Source: Acidobacteriaceae bacterium | GTDB lineage: Bacteria > Acidobacteriota > Terriglobia > Terriglobales > Acidobacteriaceae | Reading direction: 5' to 3' | NCBI GenBank assembly: GCA_003156805.1 | Contig: PMHV01000025.1 | Coordinates: forward strand, 55,412-119,411 | DNA: 64,000 nucleotides | Shown here: positions 1 through 8,574 of the stretch, in pieces | Layout of the letters: every line of letters starts with the position of its first letter | Numbering within the stretch: position 1 is the stretch's first letter | Notes under the pieces: model-generated | Told to the model about the DNA's origin: nothing | The model's database searches: none | Seen by the model: only the letters and a program-made list of their open reading frames with translations | Program-made: the position numbers and the translations under genes

Positions 1-563
1 AAGAAGTAGCTTTCCTGGCCCTGTTCGATACCCTCAACTGGTGCAAGATTTCCCGCGCCTCAGCCATGACGCAAGGCTTCTATCACCTGCAAAGGCTGCT
101 CTTCCACGTTCGCAGCTTCTCGCTGCTCGATTTCGCCGGGAAACGGAATTTCTTGCGCGAGAAAGTCGCGTCTCTGCGAAGCCGCACACAAGTCTGGAAG
201 GGCACGATGCTGCGCTGGATCACGGAGCACGCGGCGGACTCGGAGTCGAGCCTGCTGGCGCGGATTTGGCACACCAATGATCGGGCCTGCCTGAAATACG
301 TGGCTCGGCCCTACCCTGGAACCATCACTGACTTCCGTCCGCTCCGCCAGTACTCCAAGTACGGAGGCCCGGAGACCAGTTGGAGCGGTCTCGCTGCCCG
401 GCATGAAATTCTTCGTATGCCGGTTTACCCGGGAGGAATGCTCCTGGAACCCTTCGTTCAGGATCTGGCCTCGGCGGTAAGGCTCTGCATGGACCGGGCG
501 GTTGCGCAAAGGGAAGCACGCGACGCCGGCCAGCCCTCCGCCATCCCGGCGAATGCAGGCTGA
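1..563 (+). CDS. C-terminal part of an NRPS/PKS thioesterase domain (5' truncated)
   Basis: The frame is open from the window edge (first whole codon at base 3), so the gene starts outside. The visible ~187 residues begin with VAFLALFDT, a strand/helix typical of alpha/beta-hydrolase thioesterase domains that end nonribosomal peptide or polyketide synthases. The end matches the family's closing part: YVARPYPGTITDFR, then GGPETSWSGLA, then VYPGGMLLEPFVQDLA, where family members usually have a catalytic His in a PG-x-H position. Here the residue after PG is Gly, so the acid/base His is either displaced or lost. The serine nucleophile lies upstream of the window. Downstream genes on the same strand (oxygenase-like, methyltransferase, sugar epimerase) fit a natural-product or glycoconjugate cluster. 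A stand-alone type II thioesterase is an alternative. Confidence 0.7.
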   Translation, partial: EVAFLALFDTLNWCKISRASAMTQGFYHLQRLLFHVRSFSLLDFAGKRNFLREKVASLRSRTQVWKGTMLRWITEHAADSESSLLARIWHTNDRACLKYVARPYPGTITDFRPLRQYSKYGGPETSWSGLAARHEILRMPVYPGGMLLEPFVQDLASAVRLCMDRAVAQREARDAGQPSAIPANAG

Positions 564-656
564 CTTGTCTGATCTTGCTTCAGAGAATTGAACTCGATTC
601 CCCTACGTCTCCGCATGCCCTATCGAACTGGGCTTATCACAACAGGACCAAAATCG

Positions 657-1553
657 ATGCCAGCCATCACGACCCCAGAAGCAATTTCCTCCGCACGCTG
701 GATTGAAGCAGAACAACAGGAATTCAGCGACAAGTTCAACCGGGCCAGCTTCCAAGTGGCCCACCAGTTGTCGGCGCATCCTCTGCTGCAGCTTCCCGCG
801 CTCATGGACCTTGCCGACCGCACGCTGAAGAACCGGCCCGACGATCTTCACTATGACATGGGCAAGATTCGGGTCGAGCAGCGCTGGGATGCAATCGAAA
901 AACCGCCCTTTTTTCCGCGGCAGGCGCTGCGGCAGATTGAAGAATGCAGCGCGTGGTTCATCTTCCGCTGCGCGCAACGCGATCCGAATTACCGCGTTTT
1001 CCTGGATCGGGGACTGGCTGAAATCAAGGCCATGATCGGATCCCGGCTAGAATCTGAGATTTTGGTGGAAGACATCATTATCTTTGTGACTTCGCCCCAG
1101 CGCGTTACCACTTATCACGTGGATCGCGAATGCAATTTCCTGCTGCAAATTCGCGGGTCAAAAACCATTCATGTGTTCGACCGGGAAGATCGGGAAGTTC
1201 TCTCCAACGAAGAGTTGGAGCGTTTCTGGTCGGTCGATTTCAACGCCGCCGTCTACAAACCTCACCTGCAGCATCGCGCAGCCTCGTACAAACTCGCGCC
1301 CGGCAATGGCGTGCATATTCCGGTGAACTGCCCGCATTGGCTGCAGAATGACGACAACGTTTCCGTCTCTTTGAGCGTGAATTTCCAGTTCAAGGATGGC
1401 AGGAGGGCAAATGCCTACCGGGCGAACTACCTGCTGCGCAAGCTGGGGCTGAACCCGACTCCGCCGGGAAAATCCGCATTGCTGGATACCGTAAAATCGC
1501 GCGCGGTCGCTCCCCTGGTTTGGGCAAAAAAGATGCAGAAGCGGCTGGGCTAA
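657..1553 (+). CDS. Cupin-like (JmjC-type) Fe(II) oxygenase-like protein
   Basis: A protein of about 298 residues resembling the cupin_8/JmjC-like family of 2-oxoglutarate Fe(II) oxygenases. The double-stranded beta-helix core is visible in the second half: TTYHVDRECNFLLQIRG supplies the H-x-D iron ligands and GNGVHIPVNCPHWLQN supplies the distal histidine. Relatives hydroxylate peptides or sit in secondary-metabolite and glycan clusters; the substrate here is unknown. I place the start at ATG 657, which has AGGA about 8 bases upstream; an in-frame ATG at 588 would add 23 residues that do not look conserved. It lies 94 bp after the thioesterase gene and before a methyltransferase, all on the same strand, so co-transcription is likely. 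Confidence 0.75.
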   Translation: MPAITTPEAISSARWIEAEQQEFSDKFNRASFQVAHQLSAHPLLQLPALMDLADRTLKNRPDDLHYDMGKIRVEQRWDAIEKPPFFPRQALRQIEECSAWFIFRCAQRDPNYRVFLDRGLAEIKAMIGSRLESEILVEDIIIFVTSPQRVTTYHVDRECNFLLQIRGSKTIHVFDREDREVLSNEELERFWSVDFNAAVYKPHLQHRAASYKLAPGNGVHIPVNCPHWLQNDDNVSVSLSVNFQFKDGRRANAYRANYLLRKLGLNPTPPGKSALLDTVKSRAVAPLVWAKKMQKRLG

Positions 1554-1666
1554 AGTGGTCAGGGCCCCGGGAGCCATGTTTTGGAACGCGCCGCTATTGC
1601 AAAGGCCGGTCCAATGGTCAACCATATGGCTGTTCCGCTGCGCGCGCCAGGCGAGGCGAGCTTGCG

Positions 1667-2521
1667 ATGAAGATCCGAGAAATTGCGATCGATTTGCTGG
1701 CCACCGCGCCACTGTCATGGGTTCTGACCGCGCTGGGTCGCAGCCGGCTTGCGGCCGGCGCATTGAATCAGGCCAGCCACCCCCGCGGAGTTTTTCGTTC
1801 GTTCGATGAAGCCTGGCGAGTCGCAAAGCGATTTGGCTACGCCGGCCACGATCATCCCGATTACTTTCGAAACCAGATCCGATTCACGACAGGACTGCGC
1901 GCCAGCGACTATGCCGTTCTCTACTGGCTGTCTCAACTCGCCCGGGAGTCGCTGAAGGTGCTCGACTTTGGCGGCAACATCGGGAATATTTACTATTCCT
2001 ACTCGGATTACCTGCGGCGTTGTGCCGCTGAAACGGAGTGGGTCGTCTTCGATTTGCCCGCCGCTATCGACCACGGCCGCCGCCTGGCCGCCGAACGCGG
2101 CGAGCGCAAGCTGCGTTTTACCTATTCGCTCGCCGACCTGGACGGCGAATACATCATTCTCGTTTCCAGCGCCTTTCACTACTGGGAGAAGAGTGTCGGC
2201 GAATTCATCGCGCAGTTCGCCGGCCCGCCGCAGCACATTCTGGTCAATCGGATTCCCGTGCAAGAACGTGAGAGTTCCTTTTTTACGGTACAGCACAGAA
2301 AAACCTATGCGCATCCGTGCCGGGTATGGAACTCCACCGAACTCATTGCGAATTTCGCGGACGCGGGCTACGACCTGGTGGACCGATGGTCTGCCCCGGA
2401 ACTCAGAATCAGAATGCCCCTTTTCCCGACCTATACGGTGGAGGCATACTCTGGTTTCTATTTCCGCAGGCGAAGCCTGGCAAACACTGCGGCTATCTCG
2501 CCGGATCGCGGAGTGGCATGA
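1667..2521 (+). CDS. Putative SAM-dependent methyltransferase, TIGR04325 type
   Basis: About 284 residues. The glycine-rich SAM-binding motif VLDFGGNIGNIYYSY lies near residues 95-110, followed by an acidic segment WVVFDLPAA, as in the TIGR04325 (LIC12133-like) family that is frequent in polysaccharide and lipid-glycan clusters. The acceptor is not known. I choose ATG 1667 (MKIREIAID) because it follows an AGGCGAG stretch and matches family N-termini; a TTG-type start at 1520 would overlap the preceding gene. The stop overlaps an out-of-frame ATG at 2518, and the next gene starts 16 bp further on, which suggests an operon. Confidence 0.75.
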   Translation: MKIREIAIDLLATAPLSWVLTALGRSRLAAGALNQASHPRGVFRSFDEAWRVAKRFGYAGHDHPDYFRNQIRFTTGLRASDYAVLYWLSQLARESLKVLDFGGNIGNIYYSYSDYLRRCAAETEWVVFDLPAAIDHGRRLAAERGERKLRFTYSLADLDGEYIILVSSAFHYWEKSVGEFIAQFAGPPQHILVNRIPVQERESSFFTVQHRKTYAHPCRVWNSTELIANFADAGYDLVDRWSAPELRIRMPLFPTYTVEAYSGFYFRRRSLANTAAISPDRGVA

Positions 2522-2537
2522 AAGAATTGAGGAGACT

Positions 2538-3605
2538 TTGAAGGTATTCCACATCGTGGGCGCTCGCCCCAACTTCATGAAAGTCGCGCCCGTGCTGAAT
2601 GCTCTGAAGGCGCGGAAGCACGTGGTCCAGACTCTGGTTCACACCGGCCAGCATTACGATGCCAACATGTCTGAGGTGTTCTTCGAGCAGCTCGGCATAC
2701 CGGCTCCCGATGTGAATCTGGCGGTCGGCTCCGGCACGCACGCAGTCCAGACGGCGGAAATCATGACACGTTTCGAGCCTGTCTTGCTGGAGCGCAAACC
2801 CGACCTGGTGCTCGTCTATGGCGATGTCAACTCCACCGTCGCCACGGCTCTGGTTTGCGCCAAGCTCGGCGTGCGCGTAGGCCACGTCGAAGCTGGGTTG
2901 CGTTCCTTCGATCGCACCATGCCCGAGGAACTCAACCGGCTGGTGACCGATCAGCTTGCGGACATGCTGTTCACGCCCTCGGAGGATGGAGATTTCAACC
3001 TCGGGAAAGAAGGCATCCCCGCCGAGAGGATCTTCCGCGTTGGCAATGTAATGATTGATTCGCTGGTGCGTCTTCTGCCCATTGCGCAGCGGCAGCCGAG
3101 AAACGGCTTCCCCGAGCGCTACGCCCTGGTTACCTTGCATCGCCCGGCCAATGTGGATGACAGCGCGACGCTGAAGAGCATTCTGCAATCGCTGCTGGAA
3201 GTGAGCCAGGATCTATCGGTGGTATTCCCTGCCCATCCTCGCACGCGAAAACGCATCGCCGACTTCGGATTGAATGCCAGTCAACTTCAGCTTCTCGATC
3301 CGCTTTCCTACCTCGATTTTCTGGCCATGCAATCGCGAGCAGCAGTCGTGATCACGGACTCCGGGGGCATCCAGGAAGAAACCACCTATCTGGGTATTCC
3401 CTGTCTGACCCTCCGCGAGAATACGGAGCGGCCAATTACAGTTTCTCTAGGAACCAACGTTCTGGTGGGACGCGATCCGAACAAGCTGCGATCCGAGCTT
3501 TCCCGAGTCCTCGCCGGAAATGCGAAGATTGGAGCCGTGCCGCCTTTGTGGGATGGGCACGCCGGAGAACGAATCGCGGTTCTGGTTGCCGGCCAGACCG
3601 GCTAG
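2538..3605 (+). CDS. wecB: UDP-N-acetylglucosamine 2-epimerase (non-hydrolyzing)
   Basis: About 355 residues, the normal family length. Interconverts UDP-GlcNAc and UDP-ManNAc in the cytoplasm, providing ManNAc units for surface polysaccharide. The N-terminus KVFHIVGARPNFMKVAP is the diagnostic GT-B epimerase start. LVHTGQHYDANMS, GHVEAGLRSFDRTMPEE and DSGGIQEE (with the following LRENTERP) are the conserved substrate-binding motifs. The start is TTG 2538, because no ATG or GTG lies in frame near the conserved N-terminus; GAGGAG stands three bases upstream. It closes the same-strand cluster that begins at the window edge. Confidence 0.93.
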   Translation: MKVFHIVGARPNFMKVAPVLNALKARKHVVQTLVHTGQHYDANMSEVFFEQLGIPAPDVNLAVGSGTHAVQTAEIMTRFEPVLLERKPDLVLVYGDVNSTVATALVCAKLGVRVGHVEAGLRSFDRTMPEELNRLVTDQLADMLFTPSEDGDFNLGKEGIPAERIFRVGNVMIDSLVRLLPIAQRQPRNGFPERYALVTLHRPANVDDSATLKSILQSLLEVSQDLSVVFPAHPRTRKRIADFGLNASQLQLLDPLSYLDFLAMQSRAAVVITDSGGIQEETTYLGIPCLTLRENTERPITVSLGTNVLVGRDPNKLRSELSRVLAGNAKIGAVPPLWDGHAGERIAVLVAGQTG

Positions 3606-3771
3606 ATTTACCACCTCAGCGGCGCAACAGAGACTCTCCGCAGCTCTCGCGGCAAACTTCAAGTTCATCCCCGCAAGCCTGAACTCTCCGCCTGCAATCT
3701 CGCCGATCCGGTCGAGGCTTGGCCAATGAGTCCTTCATTGGCAAGACAATCACTCCAGCCCAAACTGAACT

Positions 3772-5085
3772 CTACGGCGAGGGCACCACCGCCTTCGATT
3801 CGTTCGAGTAGCCGCTTTCTTCGGAGTTCTCGTCCACCGCAGTAACTACATAGTAATAGGTGGTTCCCGCTGTGACGCCGTCATCCGTATAGGCCGTCGA
3901 AGAGTCCAACGAAGCGTTGACTTGCGCGTAGGGCCCGCCCGAAACGCTGCCGCGGTAGATGTTATACCCGATCACGCCCGAGGTTGTGCTTGCGTCCCAG
4001 TCCAGGTCCACGCTGTGGACAGGAGCTGTGGTACCGTCGCCGGTCAGGGTCTGCGACGGCGGCGAATTGGCGGCATTGCTCGACACCGACAACGCCCCTG
4101 AAGCGGCCCCGCTCAATTGCGGGGCAAACGTAACCGTGAACGGCACCGTTTGTCCGGCCTTGAGGGTCGTCGGCAAGGTAATGCCCGAGAGCGCAAATTC
4201 GCTGCTGTTTACGCTGGCGGAGTTAACCGTCACCGGCCCGCCGGTCGCGGTCATGCTGCCGTTCAACGCCGCGTTGCCGCCGACCACAACGTCGCCAAAA
4301 CCCAAGGTTCCCGGGGAAACTGACAACTGCCCCTGGGAGACCGATCCGCCGCCCGTGCCCGAAAGCGTTGTCTTCAGCGTCGAATTGGATGCGTTGGAAT
4401 CCACGATTAGCGTCGCGTTTGCAGCACCGCTCACCGTAGGCGAAAACGTAACTTTGAAAGCCACGCTCGACGAAGAAGAGATGGTTAACGGCAGAGCTGG
4501 CCCGCTCACCGTAAAACCTTCTCCGACCACATACGCATTCGAGATCGTTATCTTCGAAGAACCCGTTACCGTCAAAGTCCCCGACAGGGTTGCGCTCTGT
4601 CCCACCTGGACGTTCCCGAATGAGATGGACGAAGGATTCGAAGAAAGCTGTCCCTCCATCACCGCGCTGCCGGAAACGGCCAGAGAGGCATAATTCAGGG
4701 AGTTGCTGCCCACAAACGAAATGGTGCTCGAAGGCTCGCCGGCCGATCCCGGCTGAAACTGCACGCTGAAGGGGGCTGTCTGTCCCGGAGCCAGGAGCAG
4801 CGGCAGAGCCAGCCCGGTTATCTGAAATGCCGAGTTCAACCCGCTGATCGAACTGATGGTTAGGCTCGAGGGTGTGGAGTTGGCTAACGTGTCACTCAGC
4901 GTCTTGCTGCTGCCGACGGCAACCGTGCCAAAGTTCAGGCTGCCATTCACCAGGACCGAGCTGCTGGCGTTGCTGGTGGCTGCGCTGGCTGCTCCAGGAA
5001 GACCCTGGCATCCAGTAAGGGCGACCAGACTTGCGGCAAGCGCAAGACAACAATTCCGATATCTATGCGACCGATGCGAGTTCAA
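3772..5085 (-). CDS. Choice-of-anchor D lipoprotein with C-terminal fibronectin type III domain
   Basis: 437 residues. A lipoprotein signal peptide is visible: a basic start, then CCLALAASLVALTGC with Cys26 as the likely lipidated residue. Three ASH/SPD-2/Hydin-like beta-sandwich repeats follow, each with an SFGNVQVGQSATLSGTLT-type pattern (around residues 45-140, 150-245 and 250-345). The C-terminus, starting near VDLDWDASTTSGVIGYNIY, is a fibronectin type III domain. Such proteins are common on acidobacterial surfaces; the ligand is unknown. It is convergent with wecB; the 166 bp between them hold no gene I can support. Confidence 0.8.
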   Translation of the reverse strand: MNSHRSHRYRNCCLALAASLVALTGCQGLPGAASAATSNASSSVLVNGSLNFGTVAVGSSKTLSDTLANSTPSSLTISSISGLNSAFQITGLALPLLLAPGQTAPFSVQFQPGSAGEPSSTISFVGSNSLNYASLAVSGSAVMEGQLSSNPSSISFGNVQVGQSATLSGTLTVTGSSKITISNAYVVGEGFTVSGPALPLTISSSSSVAFKVTFSPTVSGAANATLIVDSNASNSTLKTTLSGTGGGSVSQGQLSVSPGTLGFGDVVVGGNAALNGSMTATGGPVTVNSASVNSSEFALSGITLPTTLKAGQTVPFTVTFAPQLSGAASGALSVSSNAANSPPSQTLTGDGTTAPVHSVDLDWDASTTSGVIGYNIYRGSVSGGPYAQVNASLDSSTAYTDDGVTAGTTYYYVVTAVDENSEESGYSNESKAVVPSP

Positions 5086-5612
5086 AGCGGCGACCTCTTA
5101 AAGCCGTATCCGCGTCTACGGCGGGGGATTCGATTCACTGGAGCCGCCGGGTCTGGCTTCTTCCAGCAGCGGTAGTGTAGGTTGCCCCTGGGGTAACCTC
5201 CTAGGTCTCGAAAGTGCATGAGGCCGGTGCATCCGGCCAATCACTCTTGGCATGCGCTTGTGTTTCAGCCACTTGCAGCCAGCGGGGCCGCCGGGAGCGC
5301 AGAATTAGTTAGGGCAGGGGAGCGTCCCGTCAGAGTGAAGCAATCCCAGCCGGTCCATACCGGCAGGGCCAAAAAGTGGACGCTCCAGGTGAGAAAAGGA
5401 CTGGAACCGACGATCGGACTCGAACCATGACCTGCCGAGCACTTTCAGAACAGCACTCAGGACATTGAATTTCGAACCACCCAAAGCCGGCAGGTTCATC
5501 GTGGCCAGCCGGAGACGCCGAGGACCGCGGCGGAGGAACACCTGCCACCGGGATACGAAATCGACAACCGTTTTAGTGGACTCAGCGGCCCGAATGATTC
5601 CATACTTGAACT
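5086..5612. other. Gene-poor spacer between divergent genes
   Basis: This 527-bp stretch separates the divergent lipoprotein and TonB-type genes and should hold both promoters. I find no convincing ORF, tRNA or known riboswitch by eye. Confidence 0.5.
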
Positions 5613-8288
5613 ATGCACGGGCGGGGCGCGACTGTGGATTGCACGCTCTTGTTGGCGCTGGCAGCCTTGTGGGTGATGCCGTCTTCGGCACAAACACCTT
5701 CGTCCTCGTCCTCTTCGTCTTCATCTTCCCCCGCTTCGCAGCGCATTGCCTCCGACCACGTTTCTTCGGAGCAGGCTGCCGCCGGGCAGAAGCTTGCGGT
5801 AACCGTAACCGACGAAAACGGAGTGGCCGTCGGGTCCGCGCGCGTGCAGTTGCAAGGGCCGCCGCCCACCCTCCCACTGCGCTGCGGAACCGATTTCGCC
5901 GGGCATTGCGAATTCACCGATTTGTCTTCCGGAACCTACGAGCTGCGCGTTGAGAAGACCGGTTACTACGCTCTGGTGCAGCCCGAGTTACAAGTCGGCG
6001 TCACGCCCAATGTGGACATGACTCTTTACCATCAGCAAGAGGCGCGGGAAGTAGTGGACGTGGTGGAATCTTCGCCGGCCATCGACCCGGCGCAAATCTC
6101 CAGCAAAGAGGAGCTCACTGGGACCGAGATAGTCGATATTCCCTACCCCGGACCGCACGATTACCACAACGCGCTGACCTTCATCCCTGGAGTTACGCCG
6201 GATGCCTTTGGTCAGGCGCATGTGGCGGGCGCCGAAGCCTACCAGACGCTCTTGCTGCTGGACGGTTTCAACGTGAGCCAGCCGACGAACGGCCAGCTGG
6301 CGATACGGACCAGCATCGACTCATTCCGCTCCATTGAGGTGACTCCGAGCCGCGAACCGGCCGAGTTCGGCAAGGGCTCCGGCGGCGCGCTCGCCTTGAA
6401 CACGAAAATGGGCGACGATCACTTCCGGTTGATCTCGACGGACTTCATTCCTGCACCGCAGGACATCAAAGGGATCTCGATCGGCCAATGGACGCCCATT
6501 TACACGATGTCCGGCCCGCTTCGCAAAGGGAAGATGTGGTTTATCGACGCGCTCGACGGTGAGTTCGACAACAACGTCACCAAGCAATTGCCGGCCGGTT
6601 CCGATAGGGACCATGTCTGGCGCGTGGACAACCTGGCCAAGCTGCAATCCAACCTCACCACTCGCAACATCGTGACCGTCAGCTTCCTGTCGAATTATTA
6701 TCACGATCCAAACGACGGGCTGTCGGTTCTCCAGCCTCAGCCGAGCACCTCCACGGATGCCGAAACCGCCTACATCGGCTCGCTCAAAGACCAATACTAT
6801 TTCCGCGGCGGGGCATTGCTGGAAACCGGATTCGGTGTGGACCAGTACAGCGGGTCGCTCACTCCTCATGGAGATAGTCCTTACATCTTGATGACGCAGG
6901 GAGCCACGGGCAACAACTACCTGACCGAGAGCACGCTCGCCCGCCGAGTGCAGGGCGTGGCGAATCTCTATCTTCCACCGCATCAGTGGCACGGGCGGCA
7001 CGATATCAGGGTCGGCACAGATGTGGACCGCTTGAACTATGGCGCGCAGTTCCTGCGCCAGCCGATTTCGTTTCTGCAGGCGAATGAACCGCTGCAAGGC
7101 CAATTGCCTCAGCCTTGTCCAACCGATGCGAATAGCGTTCCTGTGGTGCCCTCGATAACTTGCGCGCGCTATTCGGTGTTCTCTGGAGGCAATTACTCTC
7201 CAATTTACAATGCCGAGGCCAGCGCCTACGCCGAGGATCGCTGGCTAGTCACGAATCGTCTGCTCATCGAGCCGGGCCTGCGCTTTGACTGGGATGAACT
7301 CATTCGGACGCCGTTGTTCTCACCGCGCCTGGCGGGCACTTACATCCTCGACAATGAAAGCAACACCAAACTGTCGGCGGGAATCGGAATTATCTACGAC
7401 TCAACCAACTTGGGATTGATCCATCAACCCCTCGAGGGGCAGAGGATCGATTACTTTTTTGACGCGAACGGGTGCCCGCAAGAAGCGAACGGCAACACGG
7501 TCAGTTGCACTCCGTCTACGCCGCCGCCCGAGCCCGCGCCAATACCCGTGCCGACCACGTTTGTCGTGGACCGGAGCACGCTCGACGCGCCCCGTTTTTT
7601 GAACTGGAGTGTTGGGCTGGAGAAGAAACTGCCGGCTGCGGTCTTTCTAAAGCTTGAGTTCCTCGAAAAACGAGGCGTGCATGGCTTCGCCTACAACACG
7701 CTGAACGGCGCGGTGGACGGCATTTATCTCCTCGGGAATGGACGCGACGACCACTACGACGCCTTCACCGTCAGTTTGCGCCACCGCTTTCGCCAGCATT
7801 ACGAAATCTTCGGCGCCTATACGCGCTCCAGTTCGCGCACCAACCAGATGTTCGACTTCAGTTTGGATATTCCGCTGTTGAGCCCGCAGTTGCCCGGTCC
7901 TTATTCCTGGGACACACCTAACCGCTTCGTGGGTTGGGGCATTGTGCCGTTTTTCAAGCTGCCCATCATTCACAGATTCGACGTGGTCTACTCAGCCGAA
8001 GCGCGCACCGGTATGCCCTTTCTCGGGACTACCGATCAGGGAGAGATCGCTCCCGGCGATCCGGCCTTTCGGCTGCCCACGTACTATTCCGTGAATCTGC
8101 AGTTCGAGAAGCGCATTCATCTGTTCGGACGCTATTGGGCGGTGCGCGGAGGCTTCGACAACGTCACCAACCACGCCAATGTCAATTTGGCCAACAGCAT
8201 CATTGATACAGCCCACCCAGTCCCGACTTTCATCGACGGCAACGGGCGCGCCCTCGACGGCCGGGTCCGTTATCTGGGACGGCAGTGA
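5613..8288 (+). CDS. Carboxypeptidase-regulatory domain / TonB-dependent receptor-like outer-membrane protein
   Basis: 891 residues. A signal peptide ending at PSSAQ is followed by a run of about ten serines (bases ~5698-5730) and a carboxypeptidase-regulatory-like beta-sandwich (VTVTDENGVAVGSARVQL, ~residues 64-140). A plug-like segment follows with LLLLDGFNVSQPTNGQ and SIEVTPSREPAEFGKGSGG. The rest is a predicted beta-barrel rich in aromatic and Gly residues, ending with a VRYLGRQ terminus. This is the Oar-like architecture abundant in Acidobacteriota. No clear N-terminal TonB box is visible, so active transport is not certain. It ends within 20 bp of a decayed oxidoreductase fragment on the other strand. 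Confidence 0.8.
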   Translation: MHGRGATVDCTLLLALAALWVMPSSAQTPSSSSSSSSSSPASQRIASDHVSSEQAAAGQKLAVTVTDENGVAVGSARVQLQGPPPTLPLRCGTDFAGHCEFTDLSSGTYELRVEKTGYYALVQPELQVGVTPNVDMTLYHQQEAREVVDVVESSPAIDPAQISSKEELTGTEIVDIPYPGPHDYHNALTFIPGVTPDAFGQAHVAGAEAYQTLLLLDGFNVSQPTNGQLAIRTSIDSFRSIEVTPSREPAEFGKGSGGALALNTKMGDDHFRLISTDFIPAPQDIKGISIGQWTPIYTMSGPLRKGKMWFIDALDGEFDNNVTKQLPAGSDRDHVWRVDNLAKLQSNLTTRNIVTVSFLSNYYHDPNDGLSVLQPQPSTSTDAETAYIGSLKDQYYFRGGALLETGFGVDQYSGSLTPHGDSPYILMTQGATGNNYLTESTLARRVQGVANLYLPPHQWHGRHDIRVGTDVDRLNYGAQFLRQPISFLQANEPLQGQLPQPCPTDANSVPVVPSITCARYSVFSGGNYSPIYNAEASAYAEDRWLVTNRLLIEPGLRFDWDELIRTPLFSPRLAGTYILDNESNTKLSAGIGIIYDSTNLGLIHQPLEGQRIDYFFDANGCPQEANGNTVSCTPSTPPPEPAPIPVPTTFVVDRSTLDAPRFLNWSVGLEKKLPAAVFLKLEFLEKRGVHGFAYNTLNGAVDGIYLLGNGRDDHYDAFTVSLRHRFRQHYEIFGAYTRSSSRTNQMFDFSLDIPLLSPQLPGPYSWDTPNRFVGWGIVPFFKLPIIHRFDVVYSAEARTGMPFLGTTDQGEIAPGDPAFRLPTYYSVNLQFEKRIHLFGRYWAVRGGFDNVTNHANVNLANSIIDTAHPVPTFIDGNGRALDGRVRYLGRQ

Positions 8289-8440
8289 TTCTCAAGCACG
8301 ACTTTCCCGTGGTTCTTGCCTTCTTGCAGCAGCTTGTGGGCTACTTTGGCTTCGGCGAGCCGGAGCACCTGGCTGGCAAACCCAATTTACTTCCGCCAAC
8401 TTGCGGACTTCGGCAAACCTGACTTCACCTTGAAACCGTA
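8289..8440 (-). pseudogene. Remnant of an MDR-type quinone oxidoreductase/alcohol dehydrogenase C-terminus
   Basis: The complementary strand encodes ASQVLRLAEAKVAHKLLQEG followed by KNHGKVVLEN, the hallmark C-terminal helix and strand of zinc-type and quinone-reductase MDR proteins (family pattern: LAEA..AH.LLE.G...GKIVL). Upstream of it the frame is closed by TAA. Another frame carries FAEVRKLAEV, which resembles the preceding helix, so the relic is also frameshifted. No catalytic or Rossmann part remains. Confidence 0.5.
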
Positions 8441-8574
8441 GCGACGAGTGACTTGAACTACTCCACGTTGGCCTGCGAGTGGCTCAAGCAAAAACGGCCA
8501 ACGCTGGTGCAGCGGGCAGCATACAAGCGCTACTTCCGCCCTGACCGTGATTCTGAACTCTTCTTTGTTTCGAC

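Noticed and set aside
1968..2537. N-terminal extension of the UDP-GlcNAc 2-epimerase to 545 residues.
   Set aside because: It overlaps the methyltransferase gene in another frame; the conserved epimerase N-terminus begins at TTG 2538.
5131..5160. GGATTCGATTC resembling a tRNA T-arm upstream of the TonB-type gene.
   Set aside because: No matching acceptor, D-arm or anticodon stem could be assembled around it.
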